DNA from: JAWKIW01 sp041394145 | GTDB taxonomy: Bacteria > Actinomycetota > Acidimicrobiia > Acidimicrobiales > Acidimicrobilacustridaceae | DNA length: 64,000 nt | Assembly (NCBI GenBank): GCA_041394145.1 | Contig: JAWKIW010000012.1 | Span: forward strand, 1 to 64,000 | Reading direction: 5' to 3' | Made by a program: the position numbers and the translations under genes | Notes under the pieces: generated by a model | Databases searched by the model: none | Told to the model about the DNA's origin: nothing | The model's input: only the letters and a program-made list of their open reading frames with translations | Shown here: positions 17,311 through 28,346 of the stretch, one piece after another | How positions within the stretch are numbered: position 1 is the first letter of the stretch | How the letters are laid out: each line of letters begins with the position of its first letter

Positions 17311-18258
17311 TCAGCCATAGCGTGCGACCAGCTCCTGCCCCACGGCCGCCAGCACCTCGCGCAGCTCGGCCGGCTCGACCACCTCCAGCGACCCGCCGAA
17401 CCCGGCCAGCTCGGCGGCCAGCGCCCGCACCGAGTGGCCCCGCAGCTCGACCGATGCCCGGCCGTCGTCGGCCACCGGTCCGATCGCCACGCGCGTGCCG
17501 AGCACGTACCGCAGGTAGGGCAGCACGTCGGGGTCGGCCAGACCTCGAGCCCGCAGGGGCGCGCGCAGGGCCTCGACGTCACCGGCGATGCGCTGCCACT
17601 CGGTGGCCAGGTCGAAGTCGAGGGGGCGCGGCGCCGGTTCGCCCGTCGGCTCGACGTCGCGCACCCGGTCGACGCGGAAGGTGCGCCGCCCCGCCTCGGT
17701 GTCGGCCACCAGGTACCAGACCGCGCCCTTGGCCACCAGGCCGAGGGGACGCACGGGCCGGGTGCTCGGCGCCCCGTCGCGCGCCACGTAGCCGAGCCGG
17801 ACCTCCCCGCCGTCGACGACGGCCCGCTGCAGGTCGTCGAGGTGCGGTGGCGGCGGTCGGCCGCCGGCCGGCCGGTCCCAGCCGGCCGGGTCGACGACGA
17901 CGGCGCTCGACGCGGCCTCGGCCCGGTCGCGCAGCGGCTCGGGCAGGGCCCGCACCAGCTTGCGGAGGGCGGCGCGCACCTCCGGTGTCGCCGTGGCCGA
18001 CGGGCCCGCCACCAGGAACAGCGCACGGGCCTCGTCGCTGGTCAGCCCGCTGAGGTCGGTGCGTCCCCCGCCGGCGAGCCGCCACCCGCCGTTGTGGCCC
18101 TGGACGGCGTACACCGGGAGCCCGGCGAGACCGAGCGCCTCCAGGTCGCGGCGGGCCGTGCGCTCGGACACCTCGAGCTCGGCCGCCACCTCGGCCGCGG
18201 TGACCTTGCCCCGCTGCTGCAGGAGGAGGAGCACGGCCACGAGCCGGTCGGCGCGCAC
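17311..18258 (-). CDS. WYL-domain transcriptional regulator (YafY/PafC type)
   Basis: 315 residues. The N-terminal winged helix-turn-helix reads VRADRLVAVLLLLQQRGKV and VSERTARRDLEALG (DeoR-like). It is followed by the WYL domain, in which GAVWYLVADTE carries the WYL-type core and TFRVDRVRDVE the conserved Arg block. A C-terminal winged extension (WCX) ends at VARYG. WYL proteins are ligand-responsive activators or repressors. GTG 18258 is chosen because it precedes the HTH and follows GAAGAT by six bases. It diverges from the DinB-like gene across an inverted repeat, a usual arrangement for a regulator and its target. Confidence 0.88.
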   Translation of the reverse strand: MRADRLVAVLLLLQQRGKVTAAEVAAELEVSERTARRDLEALGLAGLPVYAVQGHNGGWRLAGGGRTDLSGLTSDEARALFLVAGPSATATPEVRAALRKLVRALPEPLRDRAEAASSAVVVDPAGWDRPAGGRPPPPHLDDLQRAVVDGGEVRLGYVARDGAPSTRPVRPLGLVAKGAVWYLVADTEAGRRTFRVDRVRDVEPTGEPAPRPLDFDLATEWQRIAGDVEALRAPLRARGLADPDVLPYLRYVLGTRVAIGPVADDGRASVELRGHSVRALAAELAGFGGSLEVVEPAELREVLAAVGQELVARYG

Positions 18259-18276
18259 GATGCGATCTTCCCACCA

Positions 18277-18301
18277 AAACCGGTCAGAAGATGGCCGGTT
18301 T
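18277..18301. promoter_or_regulatory. Candidate WYL operator in the divergent promoter
   Basis: AAACCGG and CCGGTTT arms separated by 11 bases, one of the few AT-containing palindromes here. It lies in the -35 zone of both the WYL gene and the DinB-like gene. Confidence 0.5.
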
Positions 18302-18321
18302 CCGGTGGCATGGTGCCATCC

Positions 18322-18985
18322 ATGACGAACCTCACCGATGCCCAGCCCGCCACCAACCCCGACGTGCCGCCGCCGGGCGACCCCCGCGCCGTCTTCGCCC
18401 GTGCGGTCGGCCAGGCCGCCGAGGTCATCGCCGCCGTGCGCCCCGACCAGCTCGACCTGCCCACGCCGTGCGCCGACCTGGACGTGCGCGGCCTGCTCGG
18501 CCACCTGGTGCTGGTCCTGCACCGGGTCGAGGCCGTCGGGCGAGGTGTGCCCCCGCCGACCTCCCGGTGCAGGCCCCGACCTGGCCGACGACGCCTGGCC
18601 GGCGGCGTGGCGGGATGCGGCCCACGTCCTGCAGGCGACGTGGACCGACGCGTCGCTGCTCGACCGCCCGATGCAGCTGCCCTGGGCGACCATGCCCGGT
18701 GCGGCCGTGCTCGCCACCTACGTCAACGAGGTCACCGTGCACACCTGGGACCTCGCCCGAGCGACCGGCCAGACCCCGGAGTGGGACGACGACGTCGTGG
18801 GCGTCGCCTTCGCCGCCATCCGGGAGGCGATGCCCGCCGAAGGACGCGCCGAGGCGTTCGAGGCCGTGCGCGACCAGCTGCCCCCGGGGATCGAGTGGCA
18901 GCCGCCCTTCGGCCCCGCGGTCGAGGTGCCCGACGATGCGCCGCTGGTCGAGCGCCTCGTCGCCTGGAACGGACGCACGCCCTGA
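18322..18985 (+). pseudogene. DinB/TIGR03086-like metal-binding protein, frameshifted
   Basis: The ATG at 18322 opens the mycothiol-type DinB fold (RAVGQAAEVIAAVRPDQLDL, TPCADLDVRGLLGHL with the metal-ligand His, then VEAVGRG). After about 18550 the homologous sequence moves to a second frame (PADLPVQAP) and then to a third (DLADDAWPAAWRDAA to the stop at 18985). Each step equals one lost base, at CCCCC (18550-18554) and CCCC (18574-18577). Restored length is about 221 residues, with a HTWDLARATGQ block late in the protein. Members are maleylpyruvate isomerase-like or of unknown function. The clean flanking sequence suggests an artefact or recent mutation. Confidence 0.8.
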
Positions 18986-18995
18986 GCGCGCCGGG

Positions 18996-19001
18996 CAGGA
19001 T
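18996..19001 (+). promoter_or_regulatory. -10-like box CAGGAT, leaderless F420 oxidoreductase start
   Basis: CAGGAT, six bases, then GTG at 19008. It keeps the A and T of TANNNT with the usual leaderless spacing. The identical box and spacing occur before the MOSC gene and the second F420 oxidoreductase. Confidence 0.5.
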
Positions 19002-19007
19002 GGGTCG

Positions 19008-19889
19008 GTGCGCCTCGGTGTCATCACCCCGATCACCCTGCTGCTCCCGCGGTCGCACAACGACTGGGAGCTCGACGCGACCATCGACGACCTCGACCTG
19101 ATCGTGCGCGCGGCCGACCGCCTCGGGTACCACCACGTGACGGCCAGCGAGCACGTGGCGGTCCCGGTCGACGTCGAAGCCCGCCGGGGCAAGCGCTACT
19201 ACGACGTGCTCGCCACCCTCGGGTACTTCGCCGGGATCACCGAGCGCATCCGTCTGTGCACCAACGTGGTGGTGCTGCCCTACCACCACCCGGCCGAGCT
19301 GCTCAAGCACTACGGCACGCTCGACCGGCTGTCACGGGGCCGGCTGGTCCTCGGCGTCGGGGTGGGCTCGCTGCGCCCCGAGTTCGAGCTGCTCGCGAAG
19401 CCGTTCGAGGGGCGGGGCGAGCTGGCCGACGACGCCCTCCGGATGCTCCGGGCCGGGTGGGGTGAGCGGGAGCCCGTCTACGACGGCACCCACTTCTCGA
19501 TGCGCGACCTGGTGGTCGACCCGACCGGCGTGCAGCCCGAGCTGCCGATCTGGGTGGGTGGGCGGACCCGGCGGTCGCTGCGGCGGGCCGTGGAGCTCGG
19601 CGACGGGTGGATGCCGTTCCTGCTCGCGCCCGCCGAGGTGCGCTCCATGCTGGCGTGGGCTCGTGATCTGCCGGCGTGGGAGCAGCGGCGCCGGCCCTTC
19701 GAGGTGGTGCTGTGGCCGGAGCCGGCCGTCGACCCGCCGGTGGAGCCCGACCGCATCCGCGAGCAGGCGGCCGAGCACCTCGAGCTGGGGGCGACGATCC
19801 TCAACTACCGGTTCGTGAGCCGCTCGGCCGCCCACCACGTCGAGCAGATGGCGGCGCTGACCGAGATCCTCGGCGTCGACCCGCCGTAG
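19008..19889 (+). CDS. LLM-class F420-dependent oxidoreductase (TIGR03619-like)
   Basis: 293 residues forming a bacterial-luciferase-like TIM barrel. Typical blocks are VRLGVITPIT at the start, ADRLGYHHVTASEHV, RIRLCTNVVVLPYHHPAELLKH, LDRLSRGRLVLGVGVG, PELPIWVGGR and VELGDGWMPF. Actinobacterial members use F420H2 or FMNH2 for hydride transfer. The substrate is not evident. It begins 22 bases after the DinB-like stop but has its own -10-like box. Confidence 0.88.
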   Translation: MRLGVITPITLLLPRSHNDWELDATIDDLDLIVRAADRLGYHHVTASEHVAVPVDVEARRGKRYYDVLATLGYFAGITERIRLCTNVVVLPYHHPAELLKHYGTLDRLSRGRLVLGVGVGSLRPEFELLAKPFEGRGELADDALRMLRAGWGEREPVYDGTHFSMRDLVVDPTGVQPELPIWVGGRTRRSLRRAVELGDGWMPFLLAPAEVRSMLAWARDLPAWEQRRRPFEVVLWPEPAVDPPVEPDRIREQAAEHLELGATILNYRFVSRSAAHHVEQMAALTEILGVDPP

Positions 19890-19990
19890 GGGCCACCCCG
19901 GTTCCCGGCGAGGTCGGCGGCACCCGGAAGGGACGGTCCTCCGGGCGGCGTAGCATCTCGGCTTCCACCGCGAGCTGCAGGGAGCAGGCG

Positions 19991-22228
<2,238 letters not shown>

Positions 22229-22342
22229 TCCGCATCGGCGCCCGACGCGGCTCGTGGCCGAGCCCGGTCGGGCGCACGCCCGGAGGCGCAGCTGCACGAA
22301 ATCGCCGGCACGGCGAGGCGCACCAGGACGAGACTGCGGTCC

Positions 22343-22894
22343 GTGGCAGCCGACCGGCACCCGCGACCCGAGATCAGGGTGATGACCGCCGACGACGTCG
22401 AGCCGGCTCTCGAGATGTTCGCGGCGGTCGCCGCGGAAGGTCGATGGGTGGGCACCGAGGCCGACGCCGACTGGGTCGAGCGACGGGTCCGCTGGCGTGC
22501 ATCGCTCGGCGCGCCGACCCACCGGTCGGTCGTCGCGGTCTGCAACGGCGACGTCGTGGGCTCCGCCGGCGTCGACGTGACCGGCTACGGCGTCGCCGAG
22601 ATCGGCATGGCCATCGCCCCGGCGTGGCGTGGCCACGGGCTCGGCGGCGAGCTGCTGGACGGCATCCTCGAGCAGGCCCGCGACCTCGGTGCCCACAAGG
22701 TGGCGTTGCAGGTGTGGCCGCACAACGCCCGCGCCCTGGCGCTGTACCGCGGGCGCGGGTTTTGCGAGGAGGGGCGCCTCGTGCGCCACTACCGGCGGAG
22801 CACCGGCGAGCTGTGGGACGCCGTCGTCATGGGTCTGGTCCTCGACACGGAGTCACCCGGCTCGCCGTTCGGGGACGAGCCCCTGATCGGTTGA
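22343..22894 (+). CDS. GNAT-family N-acetyltransferase
   Basis: 183 residues with the acetyl-CoA motif A in EIGMAIAPAWRGHGLGGELLDGI (the R/Q-x-x-G-x-G/A loop is RGHGLG) and motif B in WPHNARALALYRGRGF. The substrate cannot be read from sequence. The GTG at 22343 and the ATG at 22382 (MTADDVEPAL) are both possible; the second starts directly at the first strand-helix. It is separated from icd by 114 bases that contain no feature I recognise. Confidence 0.9.
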   Translation: MAADRHPRPEIRVMTADDVEPALEMFAAVAAEGRWVGTEADADWVERRVRWRASLGAPTHRSVVAVCNGDVVGSAGVDVTGYGVAEIGMAIAPAWRGHGLGGELLDGILEQARDLGAHKVALQVWPHNARALALYRGRGFCEEGRLVRHYRRSTGELWDAVVMGLVLDTESPGSPFGDEPLIG

Positions 22895-22906
22895 CCGACC
22901 GGCCGG

Positions 22907-23239
22907 TCAGCGACCGAGGAAGGCGTCGAGCGCGGCGACCTGGTCGGCGAGGTCGTCGGCTCGTTGCGCCTGCCCCAGCAGCTGCATCTCGACCGACGCC
23001 AGGCGAAGCTCGTCCCTGGTCTCTCGCACGATCGCCTCGACGTCGAGGTCGGTCAAGGACCGTCGTGCGACCTCGGTGGCGAACACGCCCACCTGTGGTC
23101 CGCCGTCGCCCGCCTCGGTCGCCTCGGCGTTGGCCACGGCCGCCAGCGCGATCCGCAGGGCCGAGACCTTGGCCCGGTCCCGGTCCTTCATCGCCTCGGG
23201 CAGCGCGTCGGCCAGGGCCCGTCGCAAGGTCGCGCTCAG
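22907..23239 (-). CDS. GatB/YqeY-like small helical protein, start uncertain
   Basis: About 110 residues: LSATLRRALADALPEAMKDRDRAKVSALRIAL is the YqeY-type N-terminus, and DLDVEAIVRETRDELR..QAQRADDLADQVAALDAFLG the C-terminal helices. YqeY relatives are thought to bind tRNA or aid aminoacyl-tRNA metabolism. No ATG or GTG lies in frame before the domain. The frame reaches a CTG at 23239 that sits six bases after a CAGGAT box. An ATG at 23247 is out of frame by one base at a CCC run. Either CTG initiates or one base is missing. Confidence 0.6.
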   Translation of the reverse strand: MSATLRRALADALPEAMKDRDRAKVSALRIALAAVANAEATEAGDGGPQVGVFATEVARRSLTDLDVEAIVRETRDELRLASVEMQLLGQAQRADDLADQVAALDAFLGR

Positions 23240-23413
23240 GGCGTCATCCTGGCCGATGGCGGCGTGGCGACCGCCGGGGTTTCCGGTCGTCGTGCGCCCC
23301 GCCGTCGGGAGCGCGAGCCGGCACCTCGGCCCGGGTCGGCGGCCCGTCGTCGAACGCGTCCCGGGTAGCGTGACGGCCGGCGGCGCCAGGGGGCGCGCCC
23401 ACGGGGGGTATCG

Positions 23414-25783
23414 ATGGCCGACGAGCTCATCCACTACGGGCCGGGCGAGGAGTTCCCGGGCACGATCGGGCGCACGATCGAGACGTCCACGCCGGCCTGG
23501 CCGGCGCGGCCCGAACCGCCCGACGGTGCGCCCAACGTCGTGGTCATCGTGCTCGACGACGTCGGCTACGGGCAGCTGTCGGTCTTCGGCGGCCTCTGCG
23601 AGACCCCGAACCTCGACCGGCTCGCCGCTCGGGGCCTGCGCTACGCCAACTTCCAGACGACCGCGCTGTGCTCGCCCACCCGGGGCTGCCTGCTCACCGG
23701 GCGCAACCACCACGCCCTCGGGTTGTCGGCCATCACCGAGCTGTCCCTCGGCTACCCGGCCCACGACGCCGTCATGGGGTTCGAGCACGGGTTCCTGTCC
23801 GAGATGCTCGTCGAGCACGGCTACAACACCTTCTGCGTGGGCAAGTGGCACCTCACGCCGGCGAACGAGACCACCGCCGCCGGTCCGTTCGACCGCTGGC
23901 CGCTCGGTCGTGGCTTCGAGCGCTACTACGGCTTCCTCGGTGGCGACACCGACCAGTTCCACCCCGACCTGGTCCACGACAACCACTGGGTGCCTCAACC
24001 GGCCACGCCCGCCGACGGGTACCACCTCAACGCCGATCTCGCCGACCGCGCCATCGACATGGTGAAGTCGGCCCACGCCGCCGCCCCCGACAAGCCCTTC
24101 TTCCTGTGGTTCGCCACCGGTGCCGGCCACGCCCCCCACCAGGTCGAGCAGGCGTGGATCGACCGCTACCGCGGGCGCTTCGACATGGGCTGGGACGAGT
24201 ACCGGCGCATCGTGTTCGAGCGCCAGCGCGAGCTGGGCCTGCTGCCGCCGGGTGCCGAGCTGTCCGAGCGCGACCCCGACGTCGAGCCCTGGGACTCGCT
24301 GAGCGACGACGCCAAGCGCATGTACACGCGCCAGATGGAGGTGTACGCCGCCTTCTTGTCCCAGACCGACCACCACATCGGCCGGGTGCTCGACTTCCTC
24401 GACAGCATCGGCGAGCTCGACGACACCCTGGTGATCGCCGTGTCCGACAACGGCGCCAGCGCCGAGGGCGGCGAGCACGGCACCCGCAACGAGGGGCTGT
24501 TCTTCAACCTGGCCCCCGAGACGCTCGAGGACAACCTCGAGGTCTACGACGAGTGGGGGAGCGAGGACACCTTCAACCACTACGCCTGGGGCTGGACGTG
24601 GGCCGGTGACACGCCGTTCCGGCGGTGGAAGCGCGAGACCTACCGCGGCGGGATCACCGATCCCTGCGTCGTGTCGTGGCCCAACGGGATCGACGCCCGC
24701 GGTGAGGTGCGCCACCAGTACACCCACGCCATCGACGTGGTGCCGACGGTGCTCGAGGCCCTCGGCATCGAGGCACCCTCCCACATCCGCGGCGTCGAGC
24801 AGTCGGCCATCCACGGCAGGAGCTTCGCGGCCACCTTCACCGACGCCGAGGCGCCCTCGACGCACACCACGCAGTACTTCGAGATGTTCGGGCACCGGTC
24901 GATCTACCACGAGGGGTGGAAGGCGGTGTGCCCCTACCCGGGGCCGAGCCTCGCCGAGGGCATGGAGCGCGGCCACCCGTTCGGCACCTTCTTGTCCGAG
25001 GCGATCCTCGACCAGCTCGAGGCGACCGACTGGGAGCTGTACGACCTGACCGCCGACCCGTCGGAGTGCCACGACCTCGCCGCCGAGCGTCCCGACACGC
25101 TGTCCGAGCTGCGCGACCTGTGGTGGGCCGAGGCCGAGCGGTACGGGGTGCTGCCCATCGCCACCGCCGACATCACCCGCCTGGCTGCGACCCGACCCGC
25201 CATCGGCGGGCACCGCAAGGTGTACACGTACCACCCGGGCGGCGCGCCCATCCCCTTCGCCGCCGCCCCGCGGCCCTACAACCGGCCGCACTCGATCACC
25301 GCCGCCGCCACGATCCCCGAGGGCGGCGCCGAGGGCGTGCTGCTCACCCACGGCAACCGCCACGGTGGCTACGCCCTCTACGTCGCCGACGGCCGCCTGC
25401 ACTACGTCCACAACCACCTGGGCCTGGCCCGCTTCACGGTGTCGTCGACGGCGTCCGTGCCTGCCGGCGACGTCCGGCTGCGCATGGAGCTGGCCGTCAC
25501 CGGCGATCCCGCCTACTTCGAGGGCCACGGATCGCCGGCCCAGGTGCGCCTGTTCTTCGACGACGAGCTGGTCGGCGCCGGCCATCTTCCGTACACGGTG
25601 CCCAACCTCTACGCCATCATCGGCGTCAGCTGCGGCTACGCCGCCTACGACACGATCGATCCCGCTGCCTACGAGGCTCCCTTCCCGTTCACCGGCGAGC
25701 TGCGTGACGTGGTGCTCGACCTCGGCGGCGAGCTCACGGTCGTGCCCGAAGCGGAGATGGCCCGCCTGCTGGGTGAGCAGTAG
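23414..25783 (+). CDS. Arylsulfatase (AtsA-like)
   Basis: Complete 789-residue sulfatase. The metal site starts with VIVLDDVGYGQL (Asp48-Asp49); the formylglycine motif CSPTR has Cys86, followed by GCLLTGRNHH. Further blocks are VGKWHLTP, SDNGASAEGGEHG, a TPFRRWKRETYRGG loop and DLTADPSECHDLAAERP. The C-terminal ~170 residues form a beta-sandwich (GVLLTHGNRHGGYALYVADG). There is no signal peptide, so it is likely cytoplasmic unless exported otherwise. Start ATG 23414 follows GGGGGGTATCG. Its C-terminus overlaps an alternative start of the next gene, suggesting an operon. Confidence 0.96.
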   Translation: MADELIHYGPGEEFPGTIGRTIETSTPAWPARPEPPDGAPNVVVIVLDDVGYGQLSVFGGLCETPNLDRLAARGLRYANFQTTALCSPTRGCLLTGRNHHALGLSAITELSLGYPAHDAVMGFEHGFLSEMLVEHGYNTFCVGKWHLTPANETTAAGPFDRWPLGRGFERYYGFLGGDTDQFHPDLVHDNHWVPQPATPADGYHLNADLADRAIDMVKSAHAAAPDKPFFLWFATGAGHAPHQVEQAWIDRYRGRFDMGWDEYRRIVFERQRELGLLPPGAELSERDPDVEPWDSLSDDAKRMYTRQMEVYAAFLSQTDHHIGRVLDFLDSIGELDDTLVIAVSDNGASAEGGEHGTRNEGLFFNLAPETLEDNLEVYDEWGSEDTFNHYAWGWTWAGDTPFRRWKRETYRGGITDPCVVSWPNGIDARGEVRHQYTHAIDVVPTVLEALGIEAPSHIRGVEQSAIHGRSFAATFTDAEAPSTHTTQYFEMFGHRSIYHEGWKAVCPYPGPSLAEGMERGHPFGTFLSEAILDQLEATDWELYDLTADPSECHDLAAERPDTLSELRDLWWAEAERYGVLPIATADITRLAATRPAIGGHRKVYTYHPGGAPIPFAAAPRPYNRPHSITAAATIPEGGAEGVLLTHGNRHGGYALYVADGRLHYVHNHLGLARFTVSSTASVPAGDVRLRMELAVTGDPAYFEGHGSPAQVRLFFDDELVGAGHLPYTVPNLYAIIGVSCGYAAYDTIDPAAYEAPFPFTGELRDVVLDLGGELTVVPEAEMARLLGEQ

Positions 25784-25799
25784 GGGAGCCGGCGCCGTC

Positions 25800-26684
25800 G
25801 TGACCACCGACCTGCTGCCGGTGCGCCGGGTCCGCTTCGAGCTGCCCGACGACCTCGATCCCCGGTGGGCGCCCCACCTGCCGGAGTTCGCGGCGGCCGC
25901 CAACGCGGTGTCGCTCGGGATGCCCTACGCCGAGCCGCTGTTCATCAAGGCCGTGCGGTCCACCTACGACCGGATCGATGACGACCTCCGTGAGCGGACC
26001 GAGACCTACGTTCGCCAGGAGACGGGCCACCACACCCAGCACAAGCGGTTCAACGACGTGATCGGTCGCGAGTACCCGTCGACGGTCCGCCTGCAGCGCT
26101 GGATGCAGCGCAGCGCCGACGGGGTGTGGCGTCGCTCACCCCGCTTCCGCGTCGCCTATGCCGCGGGCGGAGAGACGATCTCCTACGGGGTGGCGCGCTG
26201 GACCGAGGCCCACGTGGCCCGGCTCATGGACGGCGCAGATCCCGTCGTCTCCACCCTCTTCCTGTGGCACCTCGGTGAGGAGATCGAGCACAAGTCGTCG
26301 ACCTACGACGTCTTCGAGGCGACCGACGGCTCGAAGCTGCGCTACGCGCTCGCCATGACGGTGGGCTTCGTCTCCATCAGCGTCTTCACGATCATCGGCA
26401 CGCTGCTGCAGCTGTGGGCCGACCGTCGGCTGCGCTACCCCGTGACGTGGTTCCGGCTGCTGCGGCTGGCCGCGAGCCTGGCGTTCGTGCTGCTGCCGGT
26501 GATGGTGGTCTCGGCGCTGCCGGGCCACCACCCCCGCCAGCTCGGCGACCCCACCCTGCTGCCGAGGTGGCTCCGGCAGTACGACCCCGCCACCGGGACC
26601 ATGCCGCTGTGGGGTGCCGTGCCGGCGTCGGTCGCGTCGACCCTGCGACCAGGTTCCGCGGCTACGGGCGAGCCTGCTGACTAG
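25800..26684 (+). CDS. Metal-dependent hydrolase, PF10118 family
   Basis: 294 residues. The family blocks are present: ANAVSLGMPYAEPLFIKAVR, RQETGHHTQHKRFNDVI and FLWHLGEEIEHKSSTYDVF. These Glu and His residues (ETGHH, EEIEHK) make a ferritin-like di-metal site. Two hydrophobic helices follow (about 180-205 and 220-245), so it is probably membrane-attached. Reaction unknown. GTG 25800 lies 16 bases after the sulfatase stop with AGGGGAG upstream; a GTG at 25773 overlapping the sulfatase end is the alternative. Confidence 0.85.
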   Translation: MTTDLLPVRRVRFELPDDLDPRWAPHLPEFAAAANAVSLGMPYAEPLFIKAVRSTYDRIDDDLRERTETYVRQETGHHTQHKRFNDVIGREYPSTVRLQRWMQRSADGVWRRSPRFRVAYAAGGETISYGVARWTEAHVARLMDGADPVVSTLFLWHLGEEIEHKSSTYDVFEATDGSKLRYALAMTVGFVSISVFTIIGTLLQLWADRRLRYPVTWFRLLRLAASLAFVLLPVMVVSALPGHHPRQLGDPTLLPRWLRQYDPATGTMPLWGAVPASVASTLRPGSAATGEPAD

Positions 26685-26724
26685 CCTCGCGCCCGTCGGC
26701 GGGCGGCGATACGAGGGGAGAACG

Positions 26725-27723
26725 ATGCGGGCAACACCGAGGCCACGGCGCGCTGGGGCGCCGACGGCGGCGTGGGCCGGAGCGGTCGCGACCGCAGTGG
26801 CGTCGACGGCCATCATCGGCGTGGCCCCGACCCACGCAGCGTTCCCCGGAACCAACGGGCGGATCGCCTACACGAAGTTCGAGAACGGGCCCGACATCTG
26901 GACCATCAACCCCGACGGCAGCGACCCGAAGAACCTGACGGACACGAAAGGCACCGACCAGGAGCCCGACTGGAACGCCACCGGGACCAAGATCGTCTTC
27001 TCGTCGAACCGCGGCGGCAGCTTCGACCTGTACGTCATGAACGCCGACGGGTCGGGCGTCACGCAGCTGACGAGCACCGCGGACGAGGACGAGCGCACCC
27101 CGGCGTGGTCGCCCGACGGGACGAAGATCGTGTACGCCCTCGAAGACGACACCGGCTCCCGGATCTTCCGGATCGACGCCGACGGCACCGGGGCGGTCGG
27201 GCTGACCGACGCCGGCGGCGACGACGACCGTCCCGAGTACTCGCCGGATGGCACGAAGATCGCCTTCACCCGAGACGACGACGTCCCCGACGTGTGGGTC
27301 ATGAACGCCGACGGGTCGAACGAGACGAACCTCACCAACAACCCGGAGGGCTCGTACGGACCGGACTGGTCACCCGACGGCACGCGGATCGCCTACTCGA
27401 CCAACCAGGACAAGCAGTCGGGGATCGGGATCCGCAACGCCGACGGCTCGAACCCGGTCTTCCTGGCGGGGACGTTCTCGTCCTACAACCCGTACTGGTC
27501 GCCCGACGGCAGCAAGCTGGGCTCCTACTCGGACTACAACGGAATGGACAACCTCGTCACGTACGACGCCGACGGCACGAACCGCACCGTGCTGCAGACG
27601 GGCACCGGGCTCCTCGGCGACTGGCAGCCCATCCCCATCCAGCCCGGGCCGAGCACCGCACCCACGACCATCCAGGCGCCGGCCGCGAGCCCCGCCGTGG
27701 TGACCCCCGCCTTCACCGGCTGA
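26725..27723 (+). CDS. Secreted TolB-like beta-propeller (PD40 repeats)
   Basis: 332 residues with a signal peptide (Arg-rich start, hydrophobic core ending about APTHA-A, residue 38). Five to six PD40 blades follow, each with a variant of PAWSPDGTKI and NADGS..LT, between about residues 45 and 300. A Pro/Thr/Ala tail follows without LPxTG or a membrane anchor. Such propellers bind proteins or polymers outside the membrane; no catalytic residue is seen. ATG 26725 follows GAGGGGAG. A TAGCCT box near 26683 overlaps the end of the preceding gene. Confidence 0.85.
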   Translation: MRATPRPRRAGAPTAAWAGAVATAVASTAIIGVAPTHAAFPGTNGRIAYTKFENGPDIWTINPDGSDPKNLTDTKGTDQEPDWNATGTKIVFSSNRGGSFDLYVMNADGSGVTQLTSTADEDERTPAWSPDGTKIVYALEDDTGSRIFRIDADGTGAVGLTDAGGDDDRPEYSPDGTKIAFTRDDDVPDVWVMNADGSNETNLTNNPEGSYGPDWSPDGTRIAYSTNQDKQSGIGIRNADGSNPVFLAGTFSSYNPYWSPDGSKLGSYSDYNGMDNLVTYDADGTNRTVLQTGTGLLGDWQPIPIQPGPSTAPTTIQAPAASPAVVTPAFTG

Positions 27724-27785
27724 TCAGGTCCTTGGTCCGTAGCGGTCGGTGACGTCCGCCGGTCCCGGCGCCACGTCGGCGTCGG

Positions 27786-27791
27786 TACGGT
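27786..27791 (+). promoter_or_regulatory. -10 box TACGGT, leaderless lipoprotein start
   Basis: TACGGT, then six bases (CCGGGC), then ATG at 27798. A clear leaderless arrangement. Confidence 0.6.
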
Positions 27792-27797
27792 CCGGGC

Positions 27798-28268
27798 ATG
27801 GCGCGCACCTCGCCCCTCATCGTCGCCGGTGTGAGCCTCGTCCTCCTCGTCGGCGCGGGCTGCGCCAAGAGCGAGGAGACCCCGCCGGCGACCACCGCCG
27901 CCCCGGCCACGACCGCGGCGCCGGCCACCACCGGCACCGCTGCGCCCTCGGGCACCACGGGCACGTCGGGCACCTCCACCCCGGCCACCAAGGCCACGTC
28001 GTCGACCGCGACCACCAAGGCGTCGACGAGCTCGTCATCGGCGAGCTCGAGCTCGAGCACGAAGGCCACCTCCTCGTCGGTGGCGCTGCCCGCCCCCGGC
28101 GCGGCGTGCACCCTCGGCTCGTTCCCCGACTGCATCGACCCCGACGGTGACGGGCAGGGCACCTACCTCATCGGTGGCGCGAGCTGCATGGCCACCTTCC
28201 CGTCGTCTCCCGGGCTGTGCGAGGACCTCGACGGCGACGGCCGCGCCGGCTACCCGGACTCGGGCTGA
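27798..28268 (+). CDS. Small Ser/Thr-rich lipoprotein
   Basis: 156 residues. The signal ends in the lipobox LVGAGC (Cys22). About 65 residues of Thr/Ala/Ser/Pro linker follow, then a ~55-residue C-terminal domain with four Cys and two Asp-rich loops, DPDGDGQGTY and DLDGDGRAGY, that look like small calcium-binding DxDxDG sites. Probably anchored outside the membrane. I do not recognise the family. No coupling to neighbours. Confidence 0.75.
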   Translation: MARTSPLIVAGVSLVLLVGAGCAKSEETPPATTAAPATTAAPATTGTAAPSGTTGTSGTSTPATKATSSTATTKASTSSSSASSSSSTKATSSSVALPAPGAACTLGSFPDCIDPDGDGQGTYLIGGASCMATFPSSPGLCEDLDGDGRAGYPDSG

Positions 28269-28284
28269 CGACGTCGCTCGCGGC

Positions 28285-28346
28285 TCGTGGTCAGTGGTGG
28301 CTGAAGCCGTCGGTCGCAGTTCGTGGTCAGTGGTGGCTGAAGCCGT
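28285..28346. repeat. Tandem duplication with 36-bp period at the 3' end of the GGDEF/EAL gene
   Basis: A 26-base segment (starting TCGTGGTCAGTGG) occurs at 28285 and again at 28321. The second copy contains the last six codons and stop of the GGDEF/EAL gene; the first repeats them just outside the gene. Confidence 0.85.

Noticed and set aside
22907..25903. Long minus-strand open frame of ~1000 codons opposite the third sulfatase
   Set aside because: Gly/Val/His-rich shadow typical of antisense frames in very GC-rich genes; only its last ~110 codons (22907-23239) resemble a real protein.
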